A stretch of DNA of 64,000 nt from Streptomyces shenzhenensis (GTDB taxonomy: Bacteria; Actinomycetota; Actinomycetes; Streptomycetales; Streptomycetaceae): the NCBI RefSeq assembly GCF_003688995.1, contig NZ_PENI01000001.1, forward strand, positions 639,411 through 703,410, read 5' to 3'. Shown here piece after piece: positions 8,734 through 18,384 of the stretch; the first letter of the stretch is position 1; every line of letters starts with the position of its first letter. Below the pieces are notes generated by a model. That model was not told the origin of the DNA, did no database searches, and saw nothing but the letters and a program-made list of their open reading frames with translations. The position numbers and the translations under genes were made by a program.

Positions 8734-10440
8734 TCAGAGCGGCACGATGTCCGGCGCCCCCAGCCGCGCCGCGTCCGCGGTGAGGTCGTCGGGCTGCAAC
8801 TGGGACTCCCGCTCGGCCTCCACCCGCTTCTCGTAGTGCTCGACCTCACGCTCGATCTGATCCTTGTCCCAGCCGAGGACGGCCCCCATGAGCTCGGCGG
8901 CCTCACGGGCGCTGCGCGTACCGCGGTCGAAGGTCTCGATGGAGATCCTGGTCCGCCGGGTCAGCACGTCGTCCAGGTGCCGCGCGCCCTCGTGCGAGGC
9001 GGCGTACACCACCTCGGCGCGCAGATAGTCGTCGGCCCCTTGCAAAGGCTCGCCCAGCGAGGGGTCGGCGGCGACGAGGTCGAGGACCTCCTCCGCCATC
9101 GAGCCGTACCGGTTCAGCAGATGCTCGACACGGACCACGTGCAGCCCGGTGCGGGCGGCGATCCGCGCCCGCGCGTTCCACATCGCGCGGTAGCCCTCCG
9201 CGCCCAGCAGCGGGATGTCCTCGGTGACGCACTCGGCGACGCGCATGTCGAGTCCGTGCACCGCCTCGTCGACCGCGTCCTTCGCCATGACCCGGTACGT
9301 CGTGTACTTGCCGCCGGCGACCACGACGAGGCCCGGCGCCGGGTGCGCCACGGTGTGCTCGCGCGACAGCTTGCTGGTCGCGTCGGACTCGCCGGCGAGC
9401 AGCGGGCGCAGTCCCGCGTACACGCCCTGCACATCGTCGCGGGAGAGCGGCACCGCGAGCACCGAGTTGACGTGCTCCAGCAGATAGTCGATGTCCGCGC
9501 TGGACGCGGCCGGATGGGCCTTGTCCAGGTCCCAGTCGGTGTCGGTCGTGCCGACGATCCAGTGCCGCCCCCACGGTATGACGAACAGGACGGACTTCTC
9601 CGTGCGCAGGATCAGTCCGGTCGTGGAGTGGATGCGGTCCTTGGGCACGACCAGGTGGATGCCCTTGGAGGCGCGGACGTGGAACTGCCCCCGCTCCCCC
9701 ACCATCGCCTGGGTGTCGTCGGTCCACACACCGGTGGCGTTGACGACCTGCTTGGCATGGATCTCGTACTCCCCGCCCGCCTCGACGTCCTGCACCCGGA
9801 CGCCGACCACCCGCTCGCCCTCGCGCAGGAACGCGGTCACCCGCGCGCGGTTGGCGGCCTTCGCTCCGTAGGACACCGCGGTCCGCACGAGGGTCGCGAC
9901 ATAACGGGCGTCGTCCATCTGGGCGTCGTAGTACTGCAGGGCCCCGACCAGGGCGTCCTTGCGCAGGGCCGGGGCGATGCGCAGGGCGTGACGGCGGCTC
10001 AGGTGCCGGTGCATCGGCAGGCCCCGGCCGTGGCCGCGGGCCATCGACATGGCGTCGTAGAGCGCGACGCCCGAACCGGCGTACAGCCGCTCCCAGCCCT
10101 TGTGCTGGAGCGGGTAGAGGAACGGCACGGGCTTGACCAGGTGCGGGGCGAGACGCTCCAGCAGCAGCCCGCGCTCCTTCAGCGCCTCACGGACGAGCGC
10201 GAAGTCCAGCATCTCCAGATACCGCAGACCGCCATGGACCAGCTTGCTGGACCTGCTGGACGTACCCGACGCCCAGTCACGGGCCTCGACCAGGCCCGTG
10301 GACAGGCCGCGGGTGACGGCGTCCAGCGCGGTACCCGCGCCGACGACTCCGCCGCCCACCACCAATATGTCCAGCTCACGCTCGGCCATGCCCGCGAGCG
10401 ACTCCGCGCGCTGCGCCGGCCCCAGTGTCGCTGTCCTCAC
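8734..10440 (-). CDS. glpD: Aerobic glycerol-3-phosphate dehydrogenase
   Basis: This FAD enzyme oxidises glycerol 3-phosphate to dihydroxyacetone phosphate and passes electrons to the quinone pool. The 568-aa product has the N-terminal dinucleotide fold VVGGGVVGAG (about 27-36), the family signature SSRSSKLVHGGLRYLE, and a GGKYTTYR motif in the C-terminal half. A C-terminal helical extension is also typical. GTG 10440 is chosen because GGGAGG lies five bases upstream and the protein then begins as its Streptomyces relatives do; an in-frame ATG at 10473 lacks this site. There is no glycerol kinase or facilitator gene beside it, so it is not part of the main glp operon. Confidence 0.93.
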   Translation of the reverse strand: MRTATLGPAQRAESLAGMAERELDILVVGGGVVGAGTALDAVTRGLSTGLVEARDWASGTSSRSSKLVHGGLRYLEMLDFALVREALKERGLLLERLAPHLVKPVPFLYPLQHKGWERLYAGSGVALYDAMSMARGHGRGLPMHRHLSRRHALRIAPALRKDALVGALQYYDAQMDDARYVATLVRTAVSYGAKAANRARVTAFLREGERVVGVRVQDVEAGGEYEIHAKQVVNATGVWTDDTQAMVGERGQFHVRASKGIHLVVPKDRIHSTTGLILRTEKSVLFVIPWGRHWIVGTTDTDWDLDKAHPAASSADIDYLLEHVNSVLAVPLSRDDVQGVYAGLRPLLAGESDATSKLSREHTVAHPAPGLVVVAGGKYTTYRVMAKDAVDEAVHGLDMRVAECVTEDIPLLGAEGYRAMWNARARIAARTGLHVVRVEHLLNRYGSMAEEVLDLVAADPSLGEPLQGADDYLRAEVVYAASHEGARHLDDVLTRRTRISIETFDRGTRSAREAAELMGAVLGWDKDQIEREVEHYEKRVEAERESQLQPDDLTADAARLGAPDIVPL

Positions 10441-10723
10441 CGCTGCCTCCCACTGTCGGTCGGTCGGCCGCACCCGGTGGGCGAAGCCCGGTTCGTCCCC
10501 TCCTCATGCCCAAATTCTGACCGGCTTGCCCGACTTCAGCCACCACTCACCCCTGGCCTGTGGACAACGACCGCGTGACCGGCGGAGGACCACCGGAAGA
10601 CACAAGAAGACAATCCCACATAACGGTCATATTTACTCCTAGTGTGACATTGCGCTCGCCCATCCTGTCCGCCGGGCTTGCACACCTGTCCCGCTCCGGC
10701 TACTGGGAAGGACGGCCCACGCC

Positions 10724-11932
10724 ATGCCCGCAGACCTCGCCGTCATCGGACTCGGTCCCTACGGCCTGCCCCTCGCCCAGGCAGCCGTCGCCGCCGGCAT
10801 CCCCACGCTCGGCTACACCACCGGGCCGGAGACCGGCCCGCTCAGCCCCGCCGAACTGCGCCGGATGCTCTCGCGGGGCTTCCGGCCGGCCACCGACCCG
10901 GCCGGGCTCGGCCGGGTACGCACCGCGGTGATCTGCGCGCCGACCCCACGGGGCGTGGACGGCGGGCTCGATCTGAGCCAGGTGGAGGCCGCCGCCCGCA
11001 CCCTGGCGGCCCGGCTGCGCCCGCACACCACGGTGATCCTGGAGTCGCCGGTGCGGCCTGGCACCACCGAGGACTTCCTGCGGCCCCTGCTGGAGAAGGG
11101 CTCGGGGCTGCGCGCGGGCCGCGACTTCCACCTCGCCTACGCGCCCAGCCGGGTCGACCCCGGCAACCGGGACCACACCCCGGCCAACACGCCCAAGGTC
11201 ATCGGCGGCCTCACCCCGGCCTGCACCGAATCCGCCGCGGCGTTCTACTCACGGCTGACCGACAAGGTGGTACGCGCGCGTGGACCGCGCGAGGCCGAGA
11301 CGGTGCAACTGCTGGAGACGAACTTCCGGCACGTCAACATCGCCCTCGTCAACGAAATGGCCGCCCTGTGCCACGACTTGGGCGTGGACCTGTGGGACGT
11401 CATCCGCTGCGCGGAGACCAAGCCGTTCGGCTTCCAGGCGTTCCGGCCGGGCCCCGGCGTCGGCGGCCATGGCGTCCCGCAGGACCTGACCGGCCACGCC
11501 GGCCGCCCGCTGCGCATGGTGGAACTGGCCCAGCAGGTCAACGGCCGCATGCCCCAGTACGTCGTCCAGCGCGCCGCGGCCCTTCTCAACGAGCACGGCA
11601 AGTCGGCCCGCGGTGCGCGTGTGCTCCTCCTCGGCGTCACCTACAAGGCGGACCTCGCCGACCAGCAGGGCACCCCGGCCCACGAGGTCGCCATCCGGCT
11701 GATGGAGCTGGGCGCGTCCGTCAGCTACCACGACCCCCATGTGGCTTCCTGGAGCGTCCTGGACCGCCCGGTCCCCCGCGCGGACTCCCTCTACGAGGCG
11801 GCGGCCGACGCGGACCTCACGATCCTCCTCCAGCAGCACCGCACGTACGACATGCAGGGCCTGTCGGTGAAGGCTCAACTGCTGCTGGACACAAGGGGCG
11901 CCACACCCACGGGAGCGGCGCACCGGTTGTGA
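10724..11932 (+). CDS. Nucleotide-sugar dehydrogenase homologue lacking catalytic residues
   Basis: The 402-aa product has the three-domain layout of UDP-glucose/UDP-ManNAc dehydrogenases: Rossmann start GLGPYGLPLA, CAPTP, ESPVRPGTTEDF, SRVDPGN, FRHVNIALVNE and a C-terminal domain with LLGVTYKADLAD. Three catalytic positions differ. The GGHCIP cysteine is glycine (GGHGVPQD). The lysine of KLLENT is glutamine (QLLETN). The Asn of the same motif is displaced. The acidic residue that normally ends the second Rossmann strand is also missing (GYTTG). It is therefore unlikely to perform the four-electron oxidation. It is a single gene, divergent from glpD, followed by a hairpin. The start ATG 10724 has GGAAGGACGG upstream. 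Confidence 0.85.
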   Translation: MPADLAVIGLGPYGLPLAQAAVAAGIPTLGYTTGPETGPLSPAELRRMLSRGFRPATDPAGLGRVRTAVICAPTPRGVDGGLDLSQVEAAARTLAARLRPHTTVILESPVRPGTTEDFLRPLLEKGSGLRAGRDFHLAYAPSRVDPGNRDHTPANTPKVIGGLTPACTESAAAFYSRLTDKVVRARGPREAETVQLLETNFRHVNIALVNEMAALCHDLGVDLWDVIRCAETKPFGFQAFRPGPGVGGHGVPQDLTGHAGRPLRMVELAQQVNGRMPQYVVQRAAALLNEHGKSARGARVLLLGVTYKADLADQQGTPAHEVAIRLMELGASVSYHDPHVASWSVLDRPVPRADSLYEAAADADLTILLQQHRTYDMQGLSVKAQLLLDTRGATPTGAAHRL

Positions 11933-11965
11933 AGGGGGGCGCGCGCGGCGGGGGCTCACTCCAGA

Positions 11966-11987
11966 GCCGGTGGCACGGGGCACCGGC
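11966..11987 (+). terminator. Hairpin after the dehydrogenase-like gene
   Basis: GCCGGTG and CACCGGC form a perfect 7-bp stem around an 8-base loop, 34 bases after the stop codon. There is no T-run, as is usual for Streptomyces terminators. Confidence 0.5.
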
Positions 11988-12035
11988 CGACGGGTAGCGT
12001 ACGAAACCGGACGGATCCCCATCGCAGAGGCCACT

Positions 12036-12555
12036 GCAGCGGGCTCCTGACCGGTTCACGGGTGTCCGCTCCTAGCCCTTATGGGGGCGGCCGCGCACCG
12101 GCCGTAAAGAGGTCGAGCCCGCCGTAGCGGGTACTACGACGAGCTCCTGAAGGTGAACGATGCGTCCACCCCTACGTCTCATAGGGGTGGCCGCTCGCTT
12201 CCGTGAGTCCGCAAGATCCACCTCCTCCGGAACCAGACCGCCCCACAGCAGATCCGGTACCGTACAAAAAGGTGGAGCCCGCCGTAGCGGGTACTACGAC
12301 GAGCTCCTGAAGGTAAACGGTGCGTCCACCCCTATCTCTCATAGGGGTGGCCGCTCACCTTCCGTAAATCCGCAAGATCCACCTCCTCCGGAACCAGACC
12401 GCCCCACAGCAGATCCGGTACCGTACAAAAAGGTGGAGCCCGCCGTAGCGGGTACTACGACGAGCTCCTGAAGGTGAACGATGCGTCCACCCCTATCTCT
12501 CATAGGGGTGGCCGCTCACCTTCCGTAAATCCGCAAGATCCACCTCCTCCGGAAC
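12036..12555. repeat. Tandem 160-bp repeat with conserved hairpins
   Basis: The stretch 11933-12918 has no recognisable gene and holds a direct repeat. Unit 1 is 12111-12270, unit 2 is 12271-12431 and unit 3 is 12432-12555 (partial); periods are 160 and 161 bases and identity is very high. A shorter, diverged unit lies at about 12036-12110. Each unit contains a strong hairpin: CCACCCCTAT and ATAGGGGTGG with a 5-base loop at 12326-12350 and 12487-12511, and a 9-bp version at 12166-12190. The diverged unit keeps a 9-bp stem (12066-12090) with a compensatory A-T to G-C change. A second small hairpin, CCCGC-CGTA-GCGGG, begins each unit. The period is not a multiple of three, so the array is not one coding frame. 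Function is unknown. Confidence 0.9.
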
Positions 12556-12611
12556 TTGACCAGCTGAAGCCGAACGCGGTCCCAGCGGGTGGGCTTGCGG
12601 TGACGGCCCAT
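12516..12611 (-). CDS. Possible short cationic peptide ORF
   Basis: This 31-codon frame starts at ATG 12611 with AAGGGGG seven bases upstream, a good ribosome site. It begins MGRHRKPTRWDRVRL and ends FRRRWILRIYGR. The first part is unique sequence and the last twelve residues lie in the third unit of the 160-bp repeat. It is arginine/tryptophan-rich. I do not recognise it, and the ribosome site may be chance. The other repeat units carry the same C-terminal frame without an obvious start. Confidence 0.3.
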   Translation of the reverse strand: MGRHRKPTRWDRVRLQLVKFRRRWILRIYGR

Positions 12612-12851
12612 GGGCGCGCCCCCTTCCATGACGCCGCCCATAATCCCGGTGGGCGGTTCATTGGAGTTCGGGCCGGGCCCCGAGGGCCGGGGTCCGGAAC
12701 CGTGTCCTTGGAAGGGGGCGCCCCAGAGAGCGGGGTCGCCGATCACTGACGCTACCTGCTGCGTTCGCCCGTTCGGCCCAGATTCGCCCCGAACGCAACC
12801 GCGCGCCCCGGGCACACAACACGCGCCCCCGCCAAGCCATTTGGGCATGCA

Positions 12852-12888
12852 GAAGGGCCCGGCCACCCGCACGGGCAGCCGAGCCCTC
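12852..12888 (-). terminator. Terminator downstream of guaB3
   Basis: On the minus strand GAGGGCTCGGC pairs with GCCGGGCCC-T-TC through 11 bp with one bulged base. An inner CCCG-CGGG pair lies within it, about 30 bases past the guaB3 stop. Confidence 0.65.
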
Positions 12889-12918
12889 GTCCGCGCTCAG
12901 ATCGAGCGCGGCGTCACC

Positions 12919-14043
12919 TCAGCGACGGTGCTGCGAGTCCGCCACCGTGACCTCCACCCGCTGGAACTCCTTCAGCTCGCTGTAACCGGTGGTCGCCATG
13001 GCCCGGCGCAGGGCGCCGAAGAAGTTCATCGAGCCGTCGGGGGTGTGGGACGGACCGGTGAGGATCTCCTCGATCGTGCCCACCGTGCCGAGGTCGACCT
13101 TCTGGCCGCGGGGCAGCTCCTCGTTGACCGCCTCCATGCCCCAGTGGTGGCCCCTGCCGGGCGCGTCGGTGGCGCGGGCCAGCGGGGAGCCCATCATGAC
13201 CGAGTCGGCGCCGCAGGCGATCGCCTTGGGCAGGTCGCCGGACCAGCCGACGCCGCCGTCCGCGATCACGTGCACATACCGGCCACCGGACTCGTCCATG
13301 TAGTCGCGGCGGGCCGCGGCCACGTCGGCGACCGCCGTGGCCATCGGCACCTGGATGCCGAGCACATTGCGCGTGGTGTGCGCGGCTCCGCCGCCGAAGC
13401 CGACCAGCACACCGGCCGCGCCGCTGCGCATCAGGTGCAGGGCGGCGGTGTAGGTGGCGCAGCCGCCGACGATCACCGGGACGTCCAGCTCGTAGATGAA
13501 CTGCTTCAGGTTGAGCGGTTCGTGCGCGGACGACACATGCTCCGCCGAGACCGTCGTACCGCGGATGACGAAGATGTCGACGCCCGCGTCCACCACCGCC
13601 TTGGAGAACTGGGCGGTGCGCTGCGGGGACAGCGCGGCGGCCGTGACCACGCCGGAGTCGCGCACCTCCTTGATGCGCGCGCCGATCAGCTCCTCCTGGA
13701 TGGGGGCCGCGTAGATCTCCTGGAGCCGCCGCGTCGCCGCCTCGGCGGGCAGTCCGGCGATCTCGTCGAGCAGCGGCTGCGGGTCCTCGTACCGCGTCCA
13801 CAGCCCCTCCAGGTTCAGCACGCCCAGGCCGCCCAGCTCGCCGATGCGGATCGCGGTGGCCGGGGAGACGACGGAGTCCATGGGGGCGGCCAGGAAGGGC
13901 AGCTCGAAGCGGTAGGCGTCGATCTGCCAGGCGATCGAGACCTCCTTCGGGTCCCGCGTACGACGGCTCGGGACGACGGCGATGTCGTCGAAGGCGTACG
14001 CCCGGCGGCCGCGCTTGCCGCGCCCGATCTCGATCTCAGTCAC
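12919..14043 (-). CDS. guaB3: GuaB3-type IMP dehydrogenase paralogue
   Basis: This 374-aa TIM-barrel protein belongs to the GuaB3 branch of the IMP dehydrogenase/GMP reductase family found in actinobacteria. It keeps the N-terminal FDDIAVVPSRRT, the AAPMDSVV strand and the HVIADGGVGWSGD phosphate-binding region. It has no CBS domains. The catalytic loop reads GFGGGAAHTTR where IMP dehydrogenase has [11 protein letters not shown], so the cysteine is replaced. Its reaction cannot be inferred from the sequence. The start is GTG 14043 with GAAAGG upstream. It lies directly downstream of guaB, but a strong terminator (14170-14204) separates them. Confidence 0.88.
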   Translation of the reverse strand: MTEIEIGRGKRGRRAYAFDDIAVVPSRRTRDPKEVSIAWQIDAYRFELPFLAAPMDSVVSPATAIRIGELGGLGVLNLEGLWTRYEDPQPLLDEIAGLPAEAATRRLQEIYAAPIQEELIGARIKEVRDSGVVTAAALSPQRTAQFSKAVVDAGVDIFVIRGTTVSAEHVSSAHEPLNLKQFIYELDVPVIVGGCATYTAALHLMRSGAAGVLVGFGGGAAHTTRNVLGIQVPMATAVADVAAARRDYMDESGGRYVHVIADGGVGWSGDLPKAIACGADSVMMGSPLARATDAPGRGHHWGMEAVNEELPRGQKVDLGTVGTIEEILTGPSHTPDGSMNFFGALRRAMATTGYSELKEFQRVEVTVADSQHRR

Positions 14044-14169
14044 GTCTGTGGCCTTTCTGATGCGTTTCAGCGTCTTCCAGTATCGCCGACGGGCCGCACA
14101 CCGCCCCCGTACAGGTTGCCGGACACCGTCCTCGCTCAGGTGTCGGACACCGCCTCCGCCCAGATGCGG

Positions 14170-14204
14170 CGAGGGCGGCCCCGGAAACTCCGGGACCGCC
14201 CTCG
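14170..14204 (-). terminator. Terminator between guaB and guaB3
   Basis: CGAGGGCGG and CCGCCCTCG form a 9-bp stem that continues into CCCGG/CCGGG around AAACT. It begins about 36 bases past the guaB stop. Confidence 0.75.
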
Positions 14205-14240
14205 GCGACGTCCGTCACGCGCGGGGTACGCGCGCGTGCG

Positions 14241-15788
<1,548 letters not shown>

Positions 15789-15901
15789 CTAACGGGAAGC
15801 ACGGCAGTCACATTCCACGGTCCAGGTCGGCCCTGGGCTTCGTCTGTTCATACGGACCGCGCGTCCGGACCGTTCGGGGCCGGTCCGGGCCCGTGGGCGG
15901 C

Positions 15902-16579
15902 CTACTGCTCGGCCAGCGCCCGCAGCCGGCTGAGCGCCCTGTGCTGTGCCACCCGTACCGCGCCGGGTGACATTCCCAACATCTGACCGGTCTCCTCCGC
16001 GGTCAAGCCCACCGCGATACGCAGCAGCAACAGCTCGCGCTGATTCTCCGGAAGGTTGGCCAGCAGCTTCTTCGCCCACTCGGCGTCGCTGCTGAGCAGG
16101 GCCCGCTCCTCGGGACCCAGGGAGTCGTCCGGGCGCTCGGGCATCTCGTCGGAGGGGACGGCCGTCGAACCCGGGTGACGCATCGCGGCCCGTTGCAGGT
16201 CGGCGACCTTGTGCGAGGCGATGGCGAAGACGAACGCCTCGAAGGGGCGGCCCGTGTCCCGGTAGCGGGGCAGCGCGAGGAGGACGGCGACGCAGACCTC
16301 CTGCGCGAGGTCCTCGACGAAGTGGCGCGCGTCCCCCGGGAGCCGGGACAGCCGGGTGCGGCAGTAGCGCAGCGCCAGGGGGTGGACATGGGCGAGCAGG
16401 TCGTGCGTGGCCTGCTCGTCCCCGTCGACGGCGCGATGCACGAGCGCACCGATCGCCCCATGGGCCGTGCCCGCCTCGTCGTCGCGCATCGGTCCATGGT
16501 GCCCTGAGGCCGTCCGGTCCGTCGCATCGTGCTGGTGGTTGTGCATCGAAGCGTTATGAGCAGGTGCGCCGGCACTCAT
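15902..16579 (-). CDS. shbA: RNA polymerase sigma factor ShbA (sigma-70 ECF type)
   Basis: This is a small sigma factor with region 2 ([14 protein letters not shown], about 95-110) and region 4 ([12 protein letters not shown] to [14 protein letters not shown] at the C-terminus). Its sequence and its place between guaB and bldM identify it as ShbA, which in Streptomyces directs transcription of the principal sigma gene hrdB. No anti-sigma gene is next to it. The start is uncertain. ATG 16579 (MSAGAP, 225 aa) has GGGGAGG nine bases upstream. GTG 16630 would add 17 residues with its GGAGG too close, and later ATGs (MHNHQ, MRDDE) are possible. The histidine-rich N-terminus before region 2 is not conserved in sigma factors generally. 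Confidence 0.92.
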   Translation of the reverse strand: MSAGAPAHNASMHNHQHDATDRTASGHHGPMRDDEAGTAHGAIGALVHRAVDGDEQATHDLLAHVHPLALRYCRTRLSRLPGDARHFVEDLAQEVCVAVLLALPRYRDTGRPFEAFVFAIASHKVADLQRAAMRHPGSTAVPSDEMPERPDDSLGPEERALLSSDAEWAKKLLANLPENQRELLLLRIAVGLTAEETGQMLGMSPGAVRVAQHRALSRLRALAEQ

Positions 16580-16704
16580 CTCCTGCGCCCTCCCCTTCCG
16601 CTCGACCGACTCGTCCCCGAGAGACTCCACACCTCCAAGGATGCGGCATCCGCGGCGAAACGAGCAGCGGGCACTCGCCGAACGGTGCCGCGCGGACCGG
16701 CGGC

Positions 16705-16750
16705 CGCGCCCCCGAGGGGGCGCGGGGAACTGCGTGACCAGCCACGGACG
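16705..16750 (+). repeat. Dispersed GC hairpin repeat (copy A)
   Basis: A GCGCCCC/GGGGCGC hairpin is followed by GGGGAACTGCGTGACCAGCC. The same module occurs at 24911-24950 (inverted), four times in 40190-40560, and at 63701-63743, always in or at the edge of intergenic DNA. Confidence 0.75.
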
Positions 16751-16823
16751 GCCCGCAGTTCACCGACCGAATCGCCTTGTGCGGCCCTTGGGCCACTCGG
16801 GCAACCACACGCCCGACAGGACC

Positions 16824-16987
16824 TAGGGTCTTTTGTTTGGATCAGGCCGGATCAGGGAGCGGGGTCTGGTGCCGTGGATCGCAAGGCGGAGGAGGGCGGC
16901 AGGGCGGAGCCCTGACAACCGACGACAACGCCGCGAGGCGCGGTGCCAGGGCCCGCGAGCCCGGCATGATCCAAACGAGAGGCCCTA
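16824..16987. mobile_element. 160-bp MITE-like element with TA target duplication
   Basis: The ends are imperfect inverted repeats matching at 19 of 22 positions: CTAGGG-T-CT-T-T-T-GTTTGGATCA on the left and its inverted counterpart TGATCCAAACGAGAGGCCCTAG on the right. The body (16826-16985) is 160 bp, encodes nothing, and its two halves are further diverged inverted copies, so it can fold into one long hairpin. TA flanks both sides, as for IS630/mariner-type insertion. The right TA lies inside the bldM stop codon. It looks non-autonomous, and no transposase is in the window. Confidence 0.8.
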
Positions 16988-17596
16988 GCGGACCAGACCC
17001 CAGCGGAAGCCGAGCGCCACCGCGTGTGCCCGGTCCGAGGCGCCGAGCTTCTTGAACAGGCGCCGGGCGTGGGTCTTCACGGTGTCCTCGGAGAGGAACA
17101 GCTCGCGGCCGATCTCGGCGTTGGAGCGGCCGTGGCTCATGCCTTCGAGCACCTGGATCTCACGCGCGGTGAGCGTGGGCGCTGCGCCCATCTCGGCCGA
17201 GCGCAGCCGGCGCGGGGCGAGCCGCCAGGTCGGGTCGGCGAGAGCCTGCGTCACCGTGGCGCGCAACTCGGCGCGCGAGGCGTCCTTGTGCAGATAGCCG
17301 CGGGCGCCGGCAGCGACCGCGAGCGCCACGCCGTCGAGGTCCTCGGCGACGGTGAGCATGATGATGCGCGCCCCGGGGTCGGCGGACAGCAGCCGGCGCA
17401 CGGTCTCGACGCCGCCCAGTCCGGGCATGCGTACGTCCATCAGGATGAGGTCCGAGCGGTCGGCACCCCAGCGGCGGAGGACTTCCTCGCCGTTGGCCGC
17501 CGTCGTCACACGCTCGACGCCGGGCACGGTCGCAACCGCGCGGCGGAGCGCCTCTCGGGCAAGCGGGGAGTCGTCGCAGACGAGGACGGATGTCAT
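16985..17596 (-). CDS. bldM: Response regulator BldM, developmental transcription factor
   Basis: BldM is an orphan response regulator needed for aerial mycelium formation. It works as a homodimer and with WhiI as a heterodimer. The 203-aa product has a receiver domain (1-120) with DD near residue 8 and the phosphoacceptor-position aspartate in LILMDVRMPG (about D54). A LuxR/NarL-type helix-turn-helix occupies the C-terminus (LTAREIQVLEGMSHGRSNAEIG). Length and sequence match BldM. The start ATG 17596 has GGAGG six bases upstream. It is divergent from whiD across a 381-base control region. Its TAG stop codon contains the TA dinucleotide at the end of a MITE-like element. Confidence 0.97.
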   Translation of the reverse strand: MTSVLVCDDSPLAREALRRAVATVPGVERVTTAANGEEVLRRWGADRSDLILMDVRMPGLGGVETVRRLLSADPGARIIMLTVAEDLDGVALAVAAGARGYLHKDASRAELRATVTQALADPTWRLAPRRLRSAEMGAAPTLTAREIQVLEGMSHGRSNAEIGRELFLSEDTVKTHARRLFKKLGASDRAHAVALGFRWGLVR

Positions 17597-17977
17597 GACC
17601 GCCCTCCGCAGCTGATGCGCGTCACCTTGAGCCTCCAGGCTGGTACGGAATCGTCACCTGTGCGGTCGACCGTCTCGGACGCCTGCCCGAGCGCTTGTGT
17701 TCTCAACCGCCTCCGCACTCTCAACGACGGTCACTCGAAAGAGTTACGGGGCTGCGTGCCATCTTCGGCACTCTACGTGAGGGCGCGCACACGGTGCATA
17801 CATGCCCGACAGACTCTCAAGTTTTCATCACAACCTATGCCCCATTTAGACCCTTTTCTTCCCATTTCACGGTGTCTGGGGCTAGATTCGCAATGAGTCA
17901 TATTTTCATCTTCTTAGACCGGACATGTACGGTCGTTGGCACCGTATCCGCCCAGAACGGCTACAAGGGGTCACGTA
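17597..17977. promoter_or_regulatory. bldM-whiD divergent control region
   Basis: These 381 bases separate the two developmental genes and are visibly A+T-richer than the rest, especially 17815-17930. No coding frame of note lies inside. Promoters for both genes must sit here; in Streptomyces both are developmentally controlled. I do not assign individual boxes. Confidence 0.7.
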
Positions 17978-18307
17978 ATGGCAGATTTCTCCCGCCTTCC
18001 CGGACCGAACGCTGACCTGTGGGACTGGCAGTTGCTGGCTGCCTGCCGAGGGGTCGACAGTTCGCTCTTCTTCCACCCGGAGGGTGAGCGCGGGGCGGCT
18101 CGGAGTGCTCGCGAGAACTCGGCCAAGGAGGTCTGCATGAGGTGCCCGGTCCGTGCGGAGTGCGCGGCGCACGCGCTGGCGGTGCGCGAGCCGTACGGCG
18201 TGTGGGGCGGCCTGACCGAGGACGAGCGCGAAGAGCTGATGGGACGGGCCCGGAACCGGCTGGTATCGGCTTCGTCGGCCGGCGGGGACACCGCCCACCA
18301 CGCATGA
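17978..18307 (+). CDS. whiD: WhiB-family iron-sulfur regulator WhiD
   Basis: WhiD is a Wbl protein required for late sporulation and septum placement. It binds a [4Fe-4S] cluster and acts with the principal sigma factor. The 109-aa product has the four cluster cysteines at C23, C53, C56 and C62 (EVCMRCPVRAEC), the GVWGG turn near residue 80, and a basic C-terminal region (MGRARNR). The N-terminus MADFSRLPGPNADLWDWQ is typical of WhiD. The start ATG 17978 has AAGGGG seven bases upstream. It is divergent from bldM and convergent with the LysR gene. Confidence 0.96.
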   Translation: MADFSRLPGPNADLWDWQLLAACRGVDSSLFFHPEGERGAARSARENSAKEVCMRCPVRAECAAHALAVREPYGVWGGLTEDEREELMGRARNRLVSASSAGGDTAHHA

Positions 18308-18384
18308 AGGAACGTTTCTGCAACCACATATCGCCTCGCCGCGCCCACCCGACGCGGCCGTATGCGCATGCCCGCCCGCACCTC

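Noticed and set aside
12160..12471. 103-codon plus-strand frame across the 160-bp repeat
   Set aside because: The frame shifts between units because the period is not a multiple of three, so the protein would read each unit differently.
12036..12555. CRISPR array
   Set aside because: Units are 160 bp and identical throughout, with no short repeat separated by unique spacers.
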